The position numbers and the translations under genes are program-made. A DNA stretch of 56,898 bases, taken from assembly GCA_964476375.1 (NCBI GenBank), contig CAYYZW010000151.1, forward strand, positions 1 to 56,898. Reading direction: 5' to 3'. Positions 7,858 to 16,937 of the stretch are shown here, in pieces. Below the pieces are notes generated by a model, which worked only from the letters and a program-made list of their open reading frames with translations, was not told the origin of the DNA and did no database searches. The DNA comes from SAT2750 sp964476375 (GTDB lineage Bacteria; Planctomycetota; Planctomycetia; Pirellulales; Pirellulaceae). Numbering within the stretch: the stretch's first letter is position 1; each line of letters begins with the position of its first letter.

Positions 7858-9015
7858 TTAAAAAGCCTTGGACCAGCTTGCCGAGAGGGACCAGTCTGTT
7901 TCCAGCTGAACTCCTTCGAGGTGCTGGTAAACCGGGTGCAGGATCTCAAAATTCAACCGGCTGCCATCCTGGAGACTGTGAATCAGGCCGTAACCAAGGT
8001 TGATCCATTCTCCACCACGGTAATCGGCGCGGGCGGTGGGAGCCATGGCGGGATTGAGATCGGCATCCACACCGCGGAAGTTGCTTTTCCAGAGTGCCTC
8101 GGCCCGGAATGTCAGGGCAGTGCGATGTTCCTCGTCCAGCAGGCGGCTGATCCAGGCGTCTGCACGGTACTCATCGCTCACGGAATACCCTTCATCATTG
8201 GCGCCGAGCACGATGTCGGACTGGAGCTGGATACCGCGGACTCCGGTTTCTGTGTAGGACTTCCAGGTGATTCCCGGCCTGGCAGTCCAGGATCCCTTTC
8301 CAAGTCTCATCGGGTAGGGAAATTCTCCCAGGGCACCCATCGCGTTGGGAGTCGTGTTGTCAATGTCTCCAGTGGGGGCGCTGAATCCAATATTGAAAAT
8401 CATCTCGGAGGTTTCGTCTTCCCGGACTTTCCAGAGGCCCCCAAAGGGGAGATCGGAAAAACCGGCATTCGTCTTGCGAAAGGTACTCGTCCCCCCGCCC
8501 ATGGAGAAAAGCGTATGGTCCATCGTGTTCACGACCCACATCGGCATCACGTAGAGCGTGACCTCATCACTCGGGGCCCACATGAAATGAAACATGTGCA
8601 TTTCCATGTTCATGGCTTCCGGCACGACCATGAACATATTGCCGTCGAACATCCGAGCGGCCCCGGTCGTCAGGCCGGTGTTTCCTGTACGGCTTCCTCC
8701 CATCGACATGTTCATGTACTTGTACTCGACCATTTTCTCGCCCTTGCGATGGGCATGGTCACCCATCAGGCCTGCCGGGGCATGCGTGTCGGTGCGACCG
8801 GCCTTCAGGCCATGGTGATGGTCCGCATCCTGGCCTTCCTCCTCCTGCATGACCAGGCGGCAAAGCTCATCGCCGATACTGGTCAGCCGGAGCTCGCTGC
8901 CGATCTGTACCAGCTCACCCCAGGGCCCACTGGCTATATCCTGACCCGTGAGCAGCGGGGACGACATGAAAATGAAACAACAGGCGAGGGAAAGAAGCGG
9001 AGTTTTCTTTAGCAT
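7858..9015 (-). CDS. Outer-membrane beta-barrel protein, Met/His-rich (phenol-degradation 'transporter' family)
   Basis: 385 residues. I start it at the ATG at 9015, which is followed at once by a signal peptide (KKTPLLSLACCFIFMSSPLL); the longer reading frame upstream has no signal. The protein matches a family of outer-membrane porin-like proteins usually called 'transporter' and often found beside copper-resistance genes. Landmarks: GLMGDHAHRKGEKM, YKYMNMSMGGSRTG, NMEMHMFHFMWAPSDEVTLYVMPMW, GNIGFSAPTGDID-like and ANDEGYSVSDEY. The end LETDWSLSASWSKAF finishes in Phe, as beta-barrels do. The His/Met clusters suggest metal ions as cargo or signal, but no metal gene lies nearby. No good ribosome-binding site was seen. 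Confidence 0.75.
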   Translation of the reverse strand: MLKKTPLLSLACCFIFMSSPLLTGQDIASGPWGELVQIGSELRLTSIGDELCRLVMQEEEGQDADHHHGLKAGRTDTHAPAGLMGDHAHRKGEKMVEYKYMNMSMGGSRTGNTGLTTGAARMFDGNMFMVVPEAMNMEMHMFHFMWAPSDEVTLYVMPMWVVNTMDHTLFSMGGGTSTFRKTNAGFSDLPFGGLWKVREDETSEMIFNIGFSAPTGDIDNTTPNAMGALGEFPYPMRLGKGSWTARPGITWKSYTETGVRGIQLQSDIVLGANDEGYSVSDEYRADAWISRLLDEEHRTALTFRAEALWKSNFRGVDADLNPAMAPTARADYRGGEWINLGYGLIHSLQDGSRLNFEILHPVYQHLEGVQLETDWSLSASWSKAF

Positions 9016-9160
9016 GGATCGATTAACCAGGATGGGGGCAAATAGAATGGTGAAAGGTACATGCTGGTTTATCGGTAAAAGCAATATTCTCACTCTCGAC
9101 TTCGAGATAGAACTTTTTGAAATATGGGTAACGCTGTGAGGGATTTCAACGGAATAATCG

Positions 9161-9775
9161 TTAAATATTTCCCAGATTATATCCTGGAAAATTCCCCTCC
9201 CCCTCATTCGAACTATCCATACCCGCCGTCCAGATACGGTTTCGGCCAGATGCCTTGGCCTGGTAAAGCGCTGCATCTGCCGCCGGGAGAGCCGCCGGGC
9301 GATGTTTTTCATCGATCTGCATTGCGGCCAGCCCAATGCTGATGGTTGCCGGCAGGCTCACCCCCTGGTACAGGATCGGTGTTTCCTCCACGGCCAGGCG
9401 GAGGGATTCGGCCAGGTGGGTGGCATCCTCCAGGCCCAGTGGGAGCAGGGAGGCAAACTCGTCCCCTCCCCAGCGATAGCATTGTCCTGGCAAGAGGGAT
9501 TCGAGCAGGTGACCAACAACCTCCAGAAGGTGGTCTCCCGCCAGGTGCCCGAAACGGTCGTTGACCTGCTTGAAGTGATCGATGTCGAGGAAACAGATGA
9601 CCCGTGCTTCTCCCTCGCACACTGATTCTGCTGCGTGGGAGAGGGCCTCGTTGAATGCTCTCTTGTCAGGCAGGCCTGTAAGTGAGTCAACGCCTCTTTT
9701 CCCTCTCTGGTGCCAGCCATAGAGGTATCCGGCCAGCAGGCACAAGGTGGCGGTGATGAGGATCGCAGGGAACAT
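9161..9775 (-). CDS. Membrane-anchored diguanylate cyclase (GGDEF)
   Basis: 204 residues: one N-terminal membrane helix (PAILITATLCLLAGYLYGW), then one GGDEF domain. Diguanylate cyclases join two GTP to make cyclic di-GMP. The start of the domain DSLTGLPDKRAF, the metal-binding FLDIDHFKQVND, the intact RWGGDEF (GGDEF at 103-107) and the late TISIGLA are all present, so activity is likely. The inhibitory RxxD site normally five residues before GGDEF is missing (Leu and Gly there). There is no sensory domain, so control must come through the helix or a partner. It is followed by the outer-membrane gene 145 bases downstream on the same strand. Confidence 0.92.
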   Translation of the reverse strand: MFPAILITATLCLLAGYLYGWHQRGKRGVDSLTGLPDKRAFNEALSHAAESVCEGEARVICFLDIDHFKQVNDRFGHLAGDHLLEVVGHLLESLLPGQCYRWGGDEFASLLPLGLEDATHLAESLRLAVEETPILYQGVSLPATISIGLAAMQIDEKHRPAALPAADAALYQAKASGRNRIWTAGMDSSNEGEGNFPGYNLGNI

Positions 9776-9911
9776 GATTGTCGGCTTGTTTTTCCACGGT
9801 GTCTGTATCAGCGAGGGCCAGGGAATTCCAGTATAAAGAGGTCGGCCCGGTTTGTTGATCCACCGATCCTGTGGGCCAAGGGAAAACAGGTATTTTGTGA
9901 GGAATCAGAAG

Positions 9912-11066
9912 ATGAAACAGCTGTTTTTACGAGTGTGGTTGCCCGCCCTGATGGGACTTGTACTCCCGCTTGCCAGCCTTCAGGCCCAATCCGGTTCCTG
10001 GAGCCGGCATGTCATTTACGAAGGCGAACACTGTAACACGGCGGTAGCGGGTGACTTTACCGGGGATGGCGTGGTTGACGTGATCTGTAATACCGGCGGA
10101 CAGACAAGGTTGCTTGTCGCCCCTGGATGGGACGAGGTCCTGATTGGACAGGAAACCGGGTTGAACCTGATTCACGCCGAGGTAATGGACGTGGACCGTG
10201 ATGGCCGACTGGATTTCATCGGCTGCCGGTACAAGCCCGGTTACATCGTCTGGATGCGTCAGCCTGGGAACGCGACTCGTGATCGCTGGGTGACGTCCGT
10301 GGTGGATGACCAGGTCGATGGAATCCACGGTCTGCTCGTGGGAGATGTGGATGGAGATCGTCATCCTGACCTGCTGGCCAACAGTGCCCAGCCGGCCGGG
10401 CCATTTGCAAATAGCCTTGTCTGGTATGAACGAACCGGCAAGCGCGGCCAGGTTCAGTGGCAGCGTCATGTCGTCGCGGATGGGGATGCCCCGGGACTGA
10501 GCCATTACCTGGGAGTGGGGGACGTGGATGGCGATGGACGAGCGGATGTTGCCAGTGCCGCCAAGGGTGGTCCCCAGGACATGACCGGCAAGGGAAACTG
10601 GTTTGCCTGGTGGCAGGCTCCTCGCAAGCGAAACCGGCCCTGGACTCGCCACCTGCTTGCCGGCGACCAGCCGGGCGCCACGAATATTCATCCGGCCGAT
10701 GTGAATGGCGACGGCCTGACCGATTTTATTGCCTCGCGGGGCCATGCCCGGGGTGTGATCTGGTTCGAGGCACCCGACTGGAAGCTGCATACGATCGACC
10801 CGGATCTTTTCGGCCCCCACTGCCTGCAGGTGGTGGATATGGACGGGGATGGCGACGTGGATGCTGCCACCTGTGCCAAGGACGACAAGCGGGTGGCCTG
10901 GTTTGAAAATGATGGTGCCGGGAACTTCACCACCCACGTGATCGGGCAGGATCAGGCAGCCTACGATATCCGTGCGGTGGATATGGATGGGGATGGCGAC
11001 CTGGACCTGCTGGTGGCAGGCCAGGCAAGCGAGAACGTGGTCTGGTACGAGAGTCCCATAAAGTGA
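9912..11066 (+). CDS. Secreted FG-GAP/VCBS repeat protein
   Basis: 384 residues. The ATG at 9912 has an AGGA about 8 bases upstream and begins a signal peptide (LRVWLPALMGLVLPLASLQAQ). The mature protein is built from about seven FG-GAP/VCBS blades, each with a calcium-binding DxDGDGxxD loop: DFTGDGVVD, DVDRDGRLD, DVDGDRHPD, DVDGDGRAD, DVNGDGLTD, DMDGDGDVD, DMDGDGDLD. Between the loops recur 'VWYE' or 'IWFE' strands. This is a beta-propeller that binds calcium and probably ligands at the surface; planctomycetes have many. It is followed 16 bases later by an oxidoreductase gene, so they probably form one transcript. Confidence 0.88.
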   Translation: MKQLFLRVWLPALMGLVLPLASLQAQSGSWSRHVIYEGEHCNTAVAGDFTGDGVVDVICNTGGQTRLLVAPGWDEVLIGQETGLNLIHAEVMDVDRDGRLDFIGCRYKPGYIVWMRQPGNATRDRWVTSVVDDQVDGIHGLLVGDVDGDRHPDLLANSAQPAGPFANSLVWYERTGKRGQVQWQRHVVADGDAPGLSHYLGVGDVDGDGRADVASAAKGGPQDMTGKGNWFAWWQAPRKRNRPWTRHLLAGDQPGATNIHPADVNGDGLTDFIASRGHARGVIWFEAPDWKLHTIDPDLFGPHCLQVVDMDGDGDVDAATCAKDDKRVAWFENDGAGNFTTHVIGQDQAAYDIRAVDMDGDGDLDLLVAGQASENVVWYESPIK

Positions 11067-11082
11067 ACCGGGGGAGTGGCTG

Positions 11083-12138
11083 ATGGAGACGATCCGAGTC
11101 GGTGTTGTCGGGCTGGGTGCCAATACGCGGACCAGGCATCTTCCTGGCCTGCGAGCTTGTGAAGCGGTTGAGATCACCGGTGTCTGTAACCGGACTACCG
11201 AATCCACGGCCCGGGCTGCCGAGGAATTCGATATTCCTCGCAGTTATGAGAACTGGGAGCAGCTGGTAGAGGATCCTGATCTGGATGCTGTTGTGATCGG
11301 AACCTGGCCCTACCTGCACTGTCCGGTTACCCTGGCTGCCCTGGAAGCGGGGAAGCATGTGCTGACCGAGGCCCGGATGGCGATGAACGCCAGCGAGGCC
11401 CACGCCATGCTGGAAGCCAGCCAGCAGCATGCGGAACTGGTGACGCAGATTGTTCCCAGCCCGCTTGGCTTGCGAGCTCACCAGGTTGTGCTGGAGATCA
11501 TTGAATCGGGACGCCTGGGGCCGCTGCGAGAAATCGCGGTGCTGGCGACCAATAGCGCCTATGCCGACAGCCAGGCACCAATGCACTGGCGGCAGAGCGC
11601 CGAGTTCAGCGGTCTCAACGCCCTGGCCATGGGGATCGTGCATGAACCGCTGGTCCGCTGGGTTCCTGACCCGGTCGAGGTGCTGGCACAGGATACCATT
11701 TTCACCAGCAGTCGCCCGGACCCGATTACAGGAGAACCACAAAGCGTGGGGACGCCGGACTCGATGCATATCCTTACCCGTCTGCCAGATGGTGCGAGGG
11801 GGATCTACCACATCAGCGGTGTCGTGCACGGGGGGCCCTCCCCACAGATTCACCTTTACGGTGAGCAGGGGACGCTCAAGTACCTGCTGGCTCCGCAGGA
11901 TCAGTTACTCCTGGCACCGGCGGGCGGTGAGTTTGCAGAAGTGGAAGTGCCCGCGGAAAAGGCGGGTGGCTGGCGAGTGGAGGAGGAGTTCGTGGCTGCT
12001 ATTCGTGGTGAGGAGAAGATCAAGTTCAATGATTTTTCGGTCGGGGTTCGTTACATGGAATTCACCGAGGCTGTCACGATCAGTGCAAGGGAAGCACGGC
12101 TGGTTTCACTTCCGCTCCAGCAGGCAGGGCGGGATTGA
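11083..12138 (+). CDS. Gfo/Idh/MocA-family oxidoreductase
   Basis: 351 residues, full length. The N-terminal Rossmann fold binds NAD(P) through GVVGLGANTRTRHLPGL (residues 7-23), and the C-terminal part is the family's mixed sheet. It has no signal peptide, so it is cytoplasmic. The conserved family motif EKP, whose lysine normally helps catalysis, reads TEARMAMN here (around 96-103), so Lys and Pro are absent; the enzyme may be inactive on usual sugars, or use another residue. HGGPSPQIHLYGEQGTLKY is a normal late motif of the fold. Its end meets the minus-strand gene stopping at 12140 with a single base between. Confidence 0.85.
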   Translation: METIRVGVVGLGANTRTRHLPGLRACEAVEITGVCNRTTESTARAAEEFDIPRSYENWEQLVEDPDLDAVVIGTWPYLHCPVTLAALEAGKHVLTEARMAMNASEAHAMLEASQQHAELVTQIVPSPLGLRAHQVVLEIIESGRLGPLREIAVLATNSAYADSQAPMHWRQSAEFSGLNALAMGIVHEPLVRWVPDPVEVLAQDTIFTSSRPDPITGEPQSVGTPDSMHILTRLPDGARGIYHISGVVHGGPSPQIHLYGEQGTLKYLLAPQDQLLLAPAGGEFAEVEVPAEKAGGWRVEEEFVAAIRGEEKIKFNDFSVGVRYMEFTEAVTISAREARLVSLPLQQAGRD

Positions 12139-12139
12139 G

Positions 12140-13840
12140 TCAGGGTGTCCCTCGCCTCATGATCCAGCCCGGCTGGGAATCGAGCGGGAGAGGGTGCCAG
12201 TCGGCCACGTTCTGGAAACTCTTTTCGATGGCTGCCAGCTTGCCGTTGGCGACAAATTCCCCTGGCAGTACCAGAAGCACTCCACCGGGCGGACAACCCC
12301 TGTACGGCTTTTTGTTTGCCAGGTGCTCCACCGTTTGCAGGTGAGCATGCTGGATCAGCAGTCTCTGGTCAGCAAGTGGAAGAGCCATGCCGGGATCGAT
12401 AATGTAGAGAATACTCTTCCTCCCATCCTTTCCGGCCGCCTGCCGGACTTCCTCGTAAAACCGGATCGCATCTCCATCCCCGGCCAGCAGGTCATGACGA
12501 ATTCCCAGGGGGCCGATTTTGCTGGCTGCACTCCGGCTTCGAAAGAGGGATTTGTCGATGAGCGTGGCGGCACCGTAGATCGCAGGAAGAATAACCAGGA
12601 GCAGGAGGAATGTCGCGCCGGAGAGTCGAGCCATTCTCTTTCCGCATTGGATGACCCGCGCCGCCCGCATCACCAGCAGCGGCAGTACAGCCAGCGATGC
12701 CGGACGGAGCAGCCGGGCATCCATATGAATCTTCCCCCCGGCCACGATGAGTGCTGTCAGCACAAGGGTAAAAACCAGCAGGTGGACAACAACAACCGTT
12801 TCGGCCTGTCTGCTGGTGGGGACGGTATCCTTGGCGGTATCCGGCGATCCAGTCCGCCGGGCGCAGACGAGCAGCCATGCCACCACCCCCAGGGTGACTG
12901 GTGAGACCAGGGCCACCTGCCCACCCTGTACGCCGCCTCCGATCCCTGGCAGGATATTCCGACCGGGCTGGATAGCCAGGAAGCGGACCAGTGATTCCAG
13001 GTCCGACATGGCAAAGGTCCATGCGCCCGGTGCCCAGAGCAGGGTGGCCCATTGCCATTGCCCGCTGCTGCTGGCGGGATTTCCATGGGGCAATTGTCCT
13101 CCCAGCAGGATTGCTGCTGTGGCAACGACGGCGGCGGCTGTCCAGCAGGTGAGGTTGGACAGGCTTGTCTGCCGGGTCCGTGCCATCAGCAGCCAGCAGG
13201 AACCGATCCCGAGTGCGGAAATTCCCGCGCTGTACTTGAGCAGGACCAGGCAGGGGGTGGCAAGGCCCGCCAGGAAGACGATATAGCCTGTCCCATCTTG
13301 CTGCTCGAGTGCTACCAGGTTCAGCAGCATGATGCTGGGAAAGAGGGACCAGTACATCAGCTCTCCCCCCTCGTAGAGGTAACCCGCATGGTGGCAGTAG
13401 CGAAAAAGGATCAGTGCCAGTAAGAGCCAGGGCAGCATCTGGCCGCTGGCAAGGCGGCGGAAAAGCAACGCCCATCCGAGGATCCCGATTGACCAGAAGA
13501 AGAGGAAGCTGGCTTGCAGGCAGCGTCCCCAGTCGAGGCCGGCGTTTTTCACCAGCGCGGCAGGAATACTATAGGACGGCGGCCACCAGGTGATCGGTGT
13601 CCGCACGTCCTCTGAAAGTTTTCCAGGGTTGACCTCGACAAGCTGGTGAAAGCGGTCACTTTGGCCCACTCGCAACTGCTCGGCAGCCAGCAGGCAGGTT
13701 CCTGCATCTGTATCAAGATTGGGCCGTTGCCAGAGGGACGTGGCGACCGTGAATGAACCAGCGAGAAAGACAAGCACCCATGCCACCCTGGTTCCGCATT
13801 GACCTCCACGGCCCGGATCAGGATGACGTGGAGGAATCAT
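12140..13840 (-). CDS. Polytopic membrane protein, glycosyltransferase-like (ArnT/PMT-type)
   Basis: 566 residues with about 10 to 12 hydrophobic helices and a hydrophilic C-terminal region of some 130 residues. The first helix (VAWVLVFLAGSFTVATSL) is followed by an acidic loop (PNLDTDAGTCLLAAEQL), which fits the place where GT-C transferases of the ArnT/RgtA type carry their catalytic Asp; I do not see a diagnostic motif beyond that. A lipid-linked-sugar transferase is the best guess. It starts inside the stop codon of the upstream acetyltransferase gene (ATGA at 13837-13840), so the two are translationally coupled. It is the last gene of a four-gene minus-strand operon that begins with a family 2 glycosyltransferase. 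Confidence 0.6.
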   Translation of the reverse strand: MIPPRHPDPGRGGQCGTRVAWVLVFLAGSFTVATSLWQRPNLDTDAGTCLLAAEQLRVGQSDRFHQLVEVNPGKLSEDVRTPITWWPPSYSIPAALVKNAGLDWGRCLQASFLFFWSIGILGWALLFRRLASGQMLPWLLLALILFRYCHHAGYLYEGGELMYWSLFPSIMLLNLVALEQQDGTGYIVFLAGLATPCLVLLKYSAGISALGIGSCWLLMARTRQTSLSNLTCWTAAAVVATAAILLGGQLPHGNPASSSGQWQWATLLWAPGAWTFAMSDLESLVRFLAIQPGRNILPGIGGGVQGGQVALVSPVTLGVVAWLLVCARRTGSPDTAKDTVPTSRQAETVVVVHLLVFTLVLTALIVAGGKIHMDARLLRPASLAVLPLLVMRAARVIQCGKRMARLSGATFLLLLVILPAIYGAATLIDKSLFRSRSAASKIGPLGIRHDLLAGDGDAIRFYEEVRQAAGKDGRKSILYIIDPGMALPLADQRLLIQHAHLQTVEHLANKKPYRGCPPGGVLLVLPGEFVANGKLAAIEKSFQNVADWHPLPLDSQPGWIMRRGTP

Positions 13841-15219
13841 GCCGGCAGGTCATCAAGTGATGGAAACCATAACGGGATTCGAGGAAACAGGGCCTGGGCA
13901 GTTTCGATGGCAATCCGCGTGGAGGGTATGATCCTCTCCTGCTTGATTGCCTGCGGGATATTACATTGTCCGAGCAGGAGTTGTGAAAGAACCTGGGAAG
14001 AACAGTTGAGATAACTTCTTCCAAGCTTCCCTTCCAGTAGCCGGGTGCTGCGGCGGTTACAGGCAATCTGGAATCTTTTGTCCTCGATGTTCAATCCCAG
14101 CTCGCAGGGAATCTCTAAACCGGCTTTTCGCGCACGCTTTCGAAAATGGCCCTGGATGCGACGGATGAAATCAAGCGGATTAAAGACCTTTGCCATCGTC
14201 ACTTCCTGGCCAGGCGTCAGTGGCGACAACCGTTCACCACCGGACTGGATGACGATCTGATGCAAGACATCATCTGCCTTCGCATCAATGGTGACATGCT
14301 TGTCCTGATCTTCAATCACGTCGCTGCAGATTCGCTGCAGGAGCTGGTTGCGGGCGTCCTCCCGTCCCTCGTCGACCATTAATTCAATCACCCGACCAGC
14401 TTTTACCACCGCGTATCCGATAATCAAATGCAGGGATTCCCCCAGCGCTATTTTCTCCGTTCCTTCCAGTGCCACGTAGATCTGGTCAAAGGCTCGACGG
14501 TTGAAGAGCCATTGCCAGGTTGCTTCCGTTCGCACGTGGGCGCCAAAGCATGTTTTTGTATTTGACTGGTAGATCCGCATCAGGGCATCCTGTTCCACGT
14601 GACGCCAGAGTCGGATATTCAGCTGCTTGATCGGTTTGTTGAGGGGGTTGATCGCCCGTTCCGCCTCGACATCTCGTTGCTGGCTGATCTGGTGGGAGAG
14701 GATATCGTGGGCACTGGCAACCGACCTGGCACGGGTTGTGCAAAGCGACCAGCCCTGGCGCGCATAGAAATGCGGAATCGTGGTTCGAAGGATACCGATG
14801 CATGAACCCCCGAGCTGCATCTGCTGGTCTGCGGCCCCAAGGAGTGCTGCTCCGATGCCATGACCACGGAACTCCGGTGTTGTTCCCATTTCCGTCAGGT
14901 AGGAGACAGGAATCTGCTCCTCCCCGAATCGAATTTCACGGTCGATGATTCGTGCATGACTGATGATGATGGAGCCGTGCCGGACCAGGAGACGATTGGA
15001 TGGCTCGTAGGATGGGTTATCAAGCTGAATATTGAAATCAGCAGATGGAATGGGGGTCTTGAAGACGTTCGACAGGAAGTGATGAATAGCGGGATGATCC
15101 CCGGCACAGGCAGGCATGATTGTGCCGACCGGTGTTTCGATTTCACAACCAGGCTGTGGTTGCCGGGTGGGAGGTTTCCGTTGCTCCGTCCCTGCAACAC
15201 GGGAACCCATGGATGCCAT
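13837..15219 (-). CDS. Eis-like N-acetyltransferase (GNAT plus SCP2-like tail)
   Basis: 460 residues. The N-terminal 170 residues are a GNAT domain with the acetyl-CoA loop EFRGHGIGAALLGAA and IPHFYARQGW; a second, degenerate GNAT-like part follows; and the last 100 residues match a sterol-carrier-2-like domain (YLNCSSQVLSQLLLG, ALFPRIPLWFPSLDD). This three-part order is that of Eis-type multi-acetyltransferases, which are about 400 residues. Eis acetylates amines of varied small molecules and peptides. The start is the ATG at 15219, with AAGGGA about 10 bases upstream. Its neighbours are a glycosyltransferase, a BshC-like protein and a membrane protein, so an acetylated sugar or thiol could be the product; that is inference. 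Confidence 0.75.
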   Translation of the reverse strand: MASMGSRVAGTEQRKPPTRQPQPGCEIETPVGTIMPACAGDHPAIHHFLSNVFKTPIPSADFNIQLDNPSYEPSNRLLVRHGSIIISHARIIDREIRFGEEQIPVSYLTEMGTTPEFRGHGIGAALLGAADQQMQLGGSCIGILRTTIPHFYARQGWSLCTTRARSVASAHDILSHQISQQRDVEAERAINPLNKPIKQLNIRLWRHVEQDALMRIYQSNTKTCFGAHVRTEATWQWLFNRRAFDQIYVALEGTEKIALGESLHLIIGYAVVKAGRVIELMVDEGREDARNQLLQRICSDVIEDQDKHVTIDAKADDVLHQIVIQSGGERLSPLTPGQEVTMAKVFNPLDFIRRIQGHFRKRARKAGLEIPCELGLNIEDKRFQIACNRRSTRLLEGKLGRSYLNCSSQVLSQLLLGQCNIPQAIKQERIIPSTRIAIETAQALFPRIPLWFPSLDDLPA

Positions 15220-15278
15220 GGATCAGAATCCCTTCATGTGGTCTGCTTCGATCCTTCTTCAGTCCATTGCCAAATAGG

Positions 15279-16928
15279 TTAAGGGGCTTTCATGACAAAT
15301 TCCAGTAGTTGAGGAAATAAAGTTTCCCTAGAAAAAAGGCAAAAAGAAAAATCTCGTGCACGAAAATTCTCTTTTTGATCCAGTTGCTCCTGCAGATCGG
15401 TAACTCGGTCGCGTAGTGTGCTGGAATATGGAGCCGCGTGCAGGGACAGTTGCTGATGGATGTGCTGAAGTTGCTTGTGCCAGGCCGGGCGGTCCTCGGG
15501 ATCGACCTGCTGCCTTACATGCCGCTGTTTGTCATCGATCAGCGCCCGGATGAGTTCAATCTCTCCAGCATCCGGTACTCGTTTTTCCTCAAGCAGGGTC
15601 GCCAGGTAGACATCGGGAGAATGTTCGCTATCGCGTAATTGCTGCCGAGCCTGGTTCACCTGGTCCGAGGTGACCGGGGGCAAGGAGAGGGGAAGCTGGA
15701 AGGTGGCTGAAGCAACCACGTAACGAGGTGGCTGAATGCCTAGGAACCGCTCGATAACGATATCGGTAAGTTGGTCATAGCGGGCTCCCCCCACACCATG
15801 CACAAAGATGTCACCCAGCATCAATCGGCTGAACATGGTTGTGACCAGTGCCCTGGGTCGAAAGCGAATTCCTTCCTGTTCGGCCCTGGCCATCGCCGTC
15901 ACCACGTCCTGTTCTTCTCTTGCTGGCAATGCGGGCAGGGAAAACTGGACCTGTTCCCGGTCACTTATGATAACTTCCCCCGGATTCACCCTGGCAAATG
16001 CCCGTCGACGCCGGGGATCCTCTCGTGTCCAGACCCAGAATGGTATCTCCTGCCAGGAATCATCCGTATCCAGTTCCGGGAAAGGGTGGGAGCGGCTTCG
16101 AATCCGATGGGCACGGCGATATTCCAGTAGCGTTTCGTTGTAGATGTCCCGGAACCGTCCGGCCTCTTCAATCAGCATGGCACTGAACAGGTAGAAGGCC
16201 GGGAAACGGCAGGTTGCACTGAAGGGGAGCTCCAGTGTTCTGAGTCCAAGATCCGCCTCCAGGCGATGTCGACCACGGGCCAGGAGTTGACCGATATTGT
16301 CAGTCTCCTGAAGTCCTTCCACGACATGTTCCCAGAGATCCTGGAGAAAGGGCTGGCCGAGCCAGTCACCTCCTGCGCTGGTGACCCGGTCGGCGAAGGA
16401 GGAAATCTGCTGCCGGTCTACCACGGACCATTGTTCGTAGGGAAGCGGTTCATCCCATGCCGCGTAGGGGATGCTTACAAGCTTGGGAGACTGGGAGTCA
16501 CCGGAGGGAACCTGGATGGATCCTGATTCCGCCGTGTCGTTATCAATCAGCAGGTTGATGGGGATCGCATTCTCGTCCCTGGCCAGCCGGGAAATCAGGA
16601 AATTCTTGAACCAGACGCCGGGATGGATCAGGTTGGGCTGATGCCCGGAAAGGATGATCGGGGCATTGTCCTCGATCACGGGGAGCGAACCATCGGGCCG
16701 GTATCGCTGGCTATACTGCCGGGCCAAGTCAACCAGCTGGCGACGGGCCTGCCTGGCGTGGCGCTGCCAGTCATGGCCAGCGAGCGTGAGAGATTTTTCT
16801 GCCTGCTGGCGACGGATATTCTCCCGAAGGAGAACACCAAGCTCGTCAAAGGCTGGATGAACCAGTAGCTCGCCGTGTTCCCGGGGAATCCGGATCTCCC
16901 CGTTCTGGATATTCCCGCGGTCACCCAT
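15279..16928 (-). CDS. BshC-like protein of unknown function
   Basis: 549 residues, soluble. The N-terminal half has SGHQPNLIHPGVWFKNF followed by INLLIDNDT, in the places where BshC (the last enzyme of bacillithiol synthesis) has its GQQP...GG and its D-x-D/H stretch, and the C-terminal end FCLFSRETLFPQLLEF also fits. The similarity is partial and the protein lacks some BshC landmarks, so I give no symbol. BshC joins cysteine to glucosaminyl-malate, and the genes next to this one (glycosyltransferase, acetyltransferase) would suit a sugar-thiol or sugar-amine pathway, but bshA and bshB are not in the window. The start is 9 bases after the stop of the glycosyltransferase gene. Confidence 0.55.
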   Translation of the reverse strand: MGDRGNIQNGEIRIPREHGELLVHPAFDELGVLLRENIRRQQAEKSLTLAGHDWQRHARQARRQLVDLARQYSQRYRPDGSLPVIEDNAPIILSGHQPNLIHPGVWFKNFLISRLARDENAIPINLLIDNDTAESGSIQVPSGDSQSPKLVSIPYAAWDEPLPYEQWSVVDRQQISSFADRVTSAGGDWLGQPFLQDLWEHVVEGLQETDNIGQLLARGRHRLEADLGLRTLELPFSATCRFPAFYLFSAMLIEEAGRFRDIYNETLLEYRRAHRIRSRSHPFPELDTDDSWQEIPFWVWTREDPRRRRAFARVNPGEVIISDREQVQFSLPALPAREEQDVVTAMARAEQEGIRFRPRALVTTMFSRLMLGDIFVHGVGGARYDQLTDIVIERFLGIQPPRYVVASATFQLPLSLPPVTSDQVNQARQQLRDSEHSPDVYLATLLEEKRVPDAGEIELIRALIDDKQRHVRQQVDPEDRPAWHKQLQHIHQQLSLHAAPYSSTLRDRVTDLQEQLDQKENFRARDFSFCLFSRETLFPQLLEFVMKAP

Positions 16929-16937
16929 GATCTGGTT

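Noticed and set aside
7921..9012. Long plus-strand open frame (363 codons) opposite the outer-membrane gene
   Set aside because: It is full of His/Gly/Arg runs with no domain, and is the antisense shadow of a real signal-peptide protein whose motifs are recognisable.
9927..11207. Minus-strand open frame (426 codons) opposite the FG-GAP gene
   Set aside because: Translated residues are repetitive mirror images of the DxDGDG codons; no family resemblance.
11450..12904. Plus-strand open frame of 484 codons overlapping the oxidoreductase and the next gene
   Set aside because: Composition is Arg/Ser/Pro-rich and spans the real stop and the convergent gene; both real genes are recognised families.
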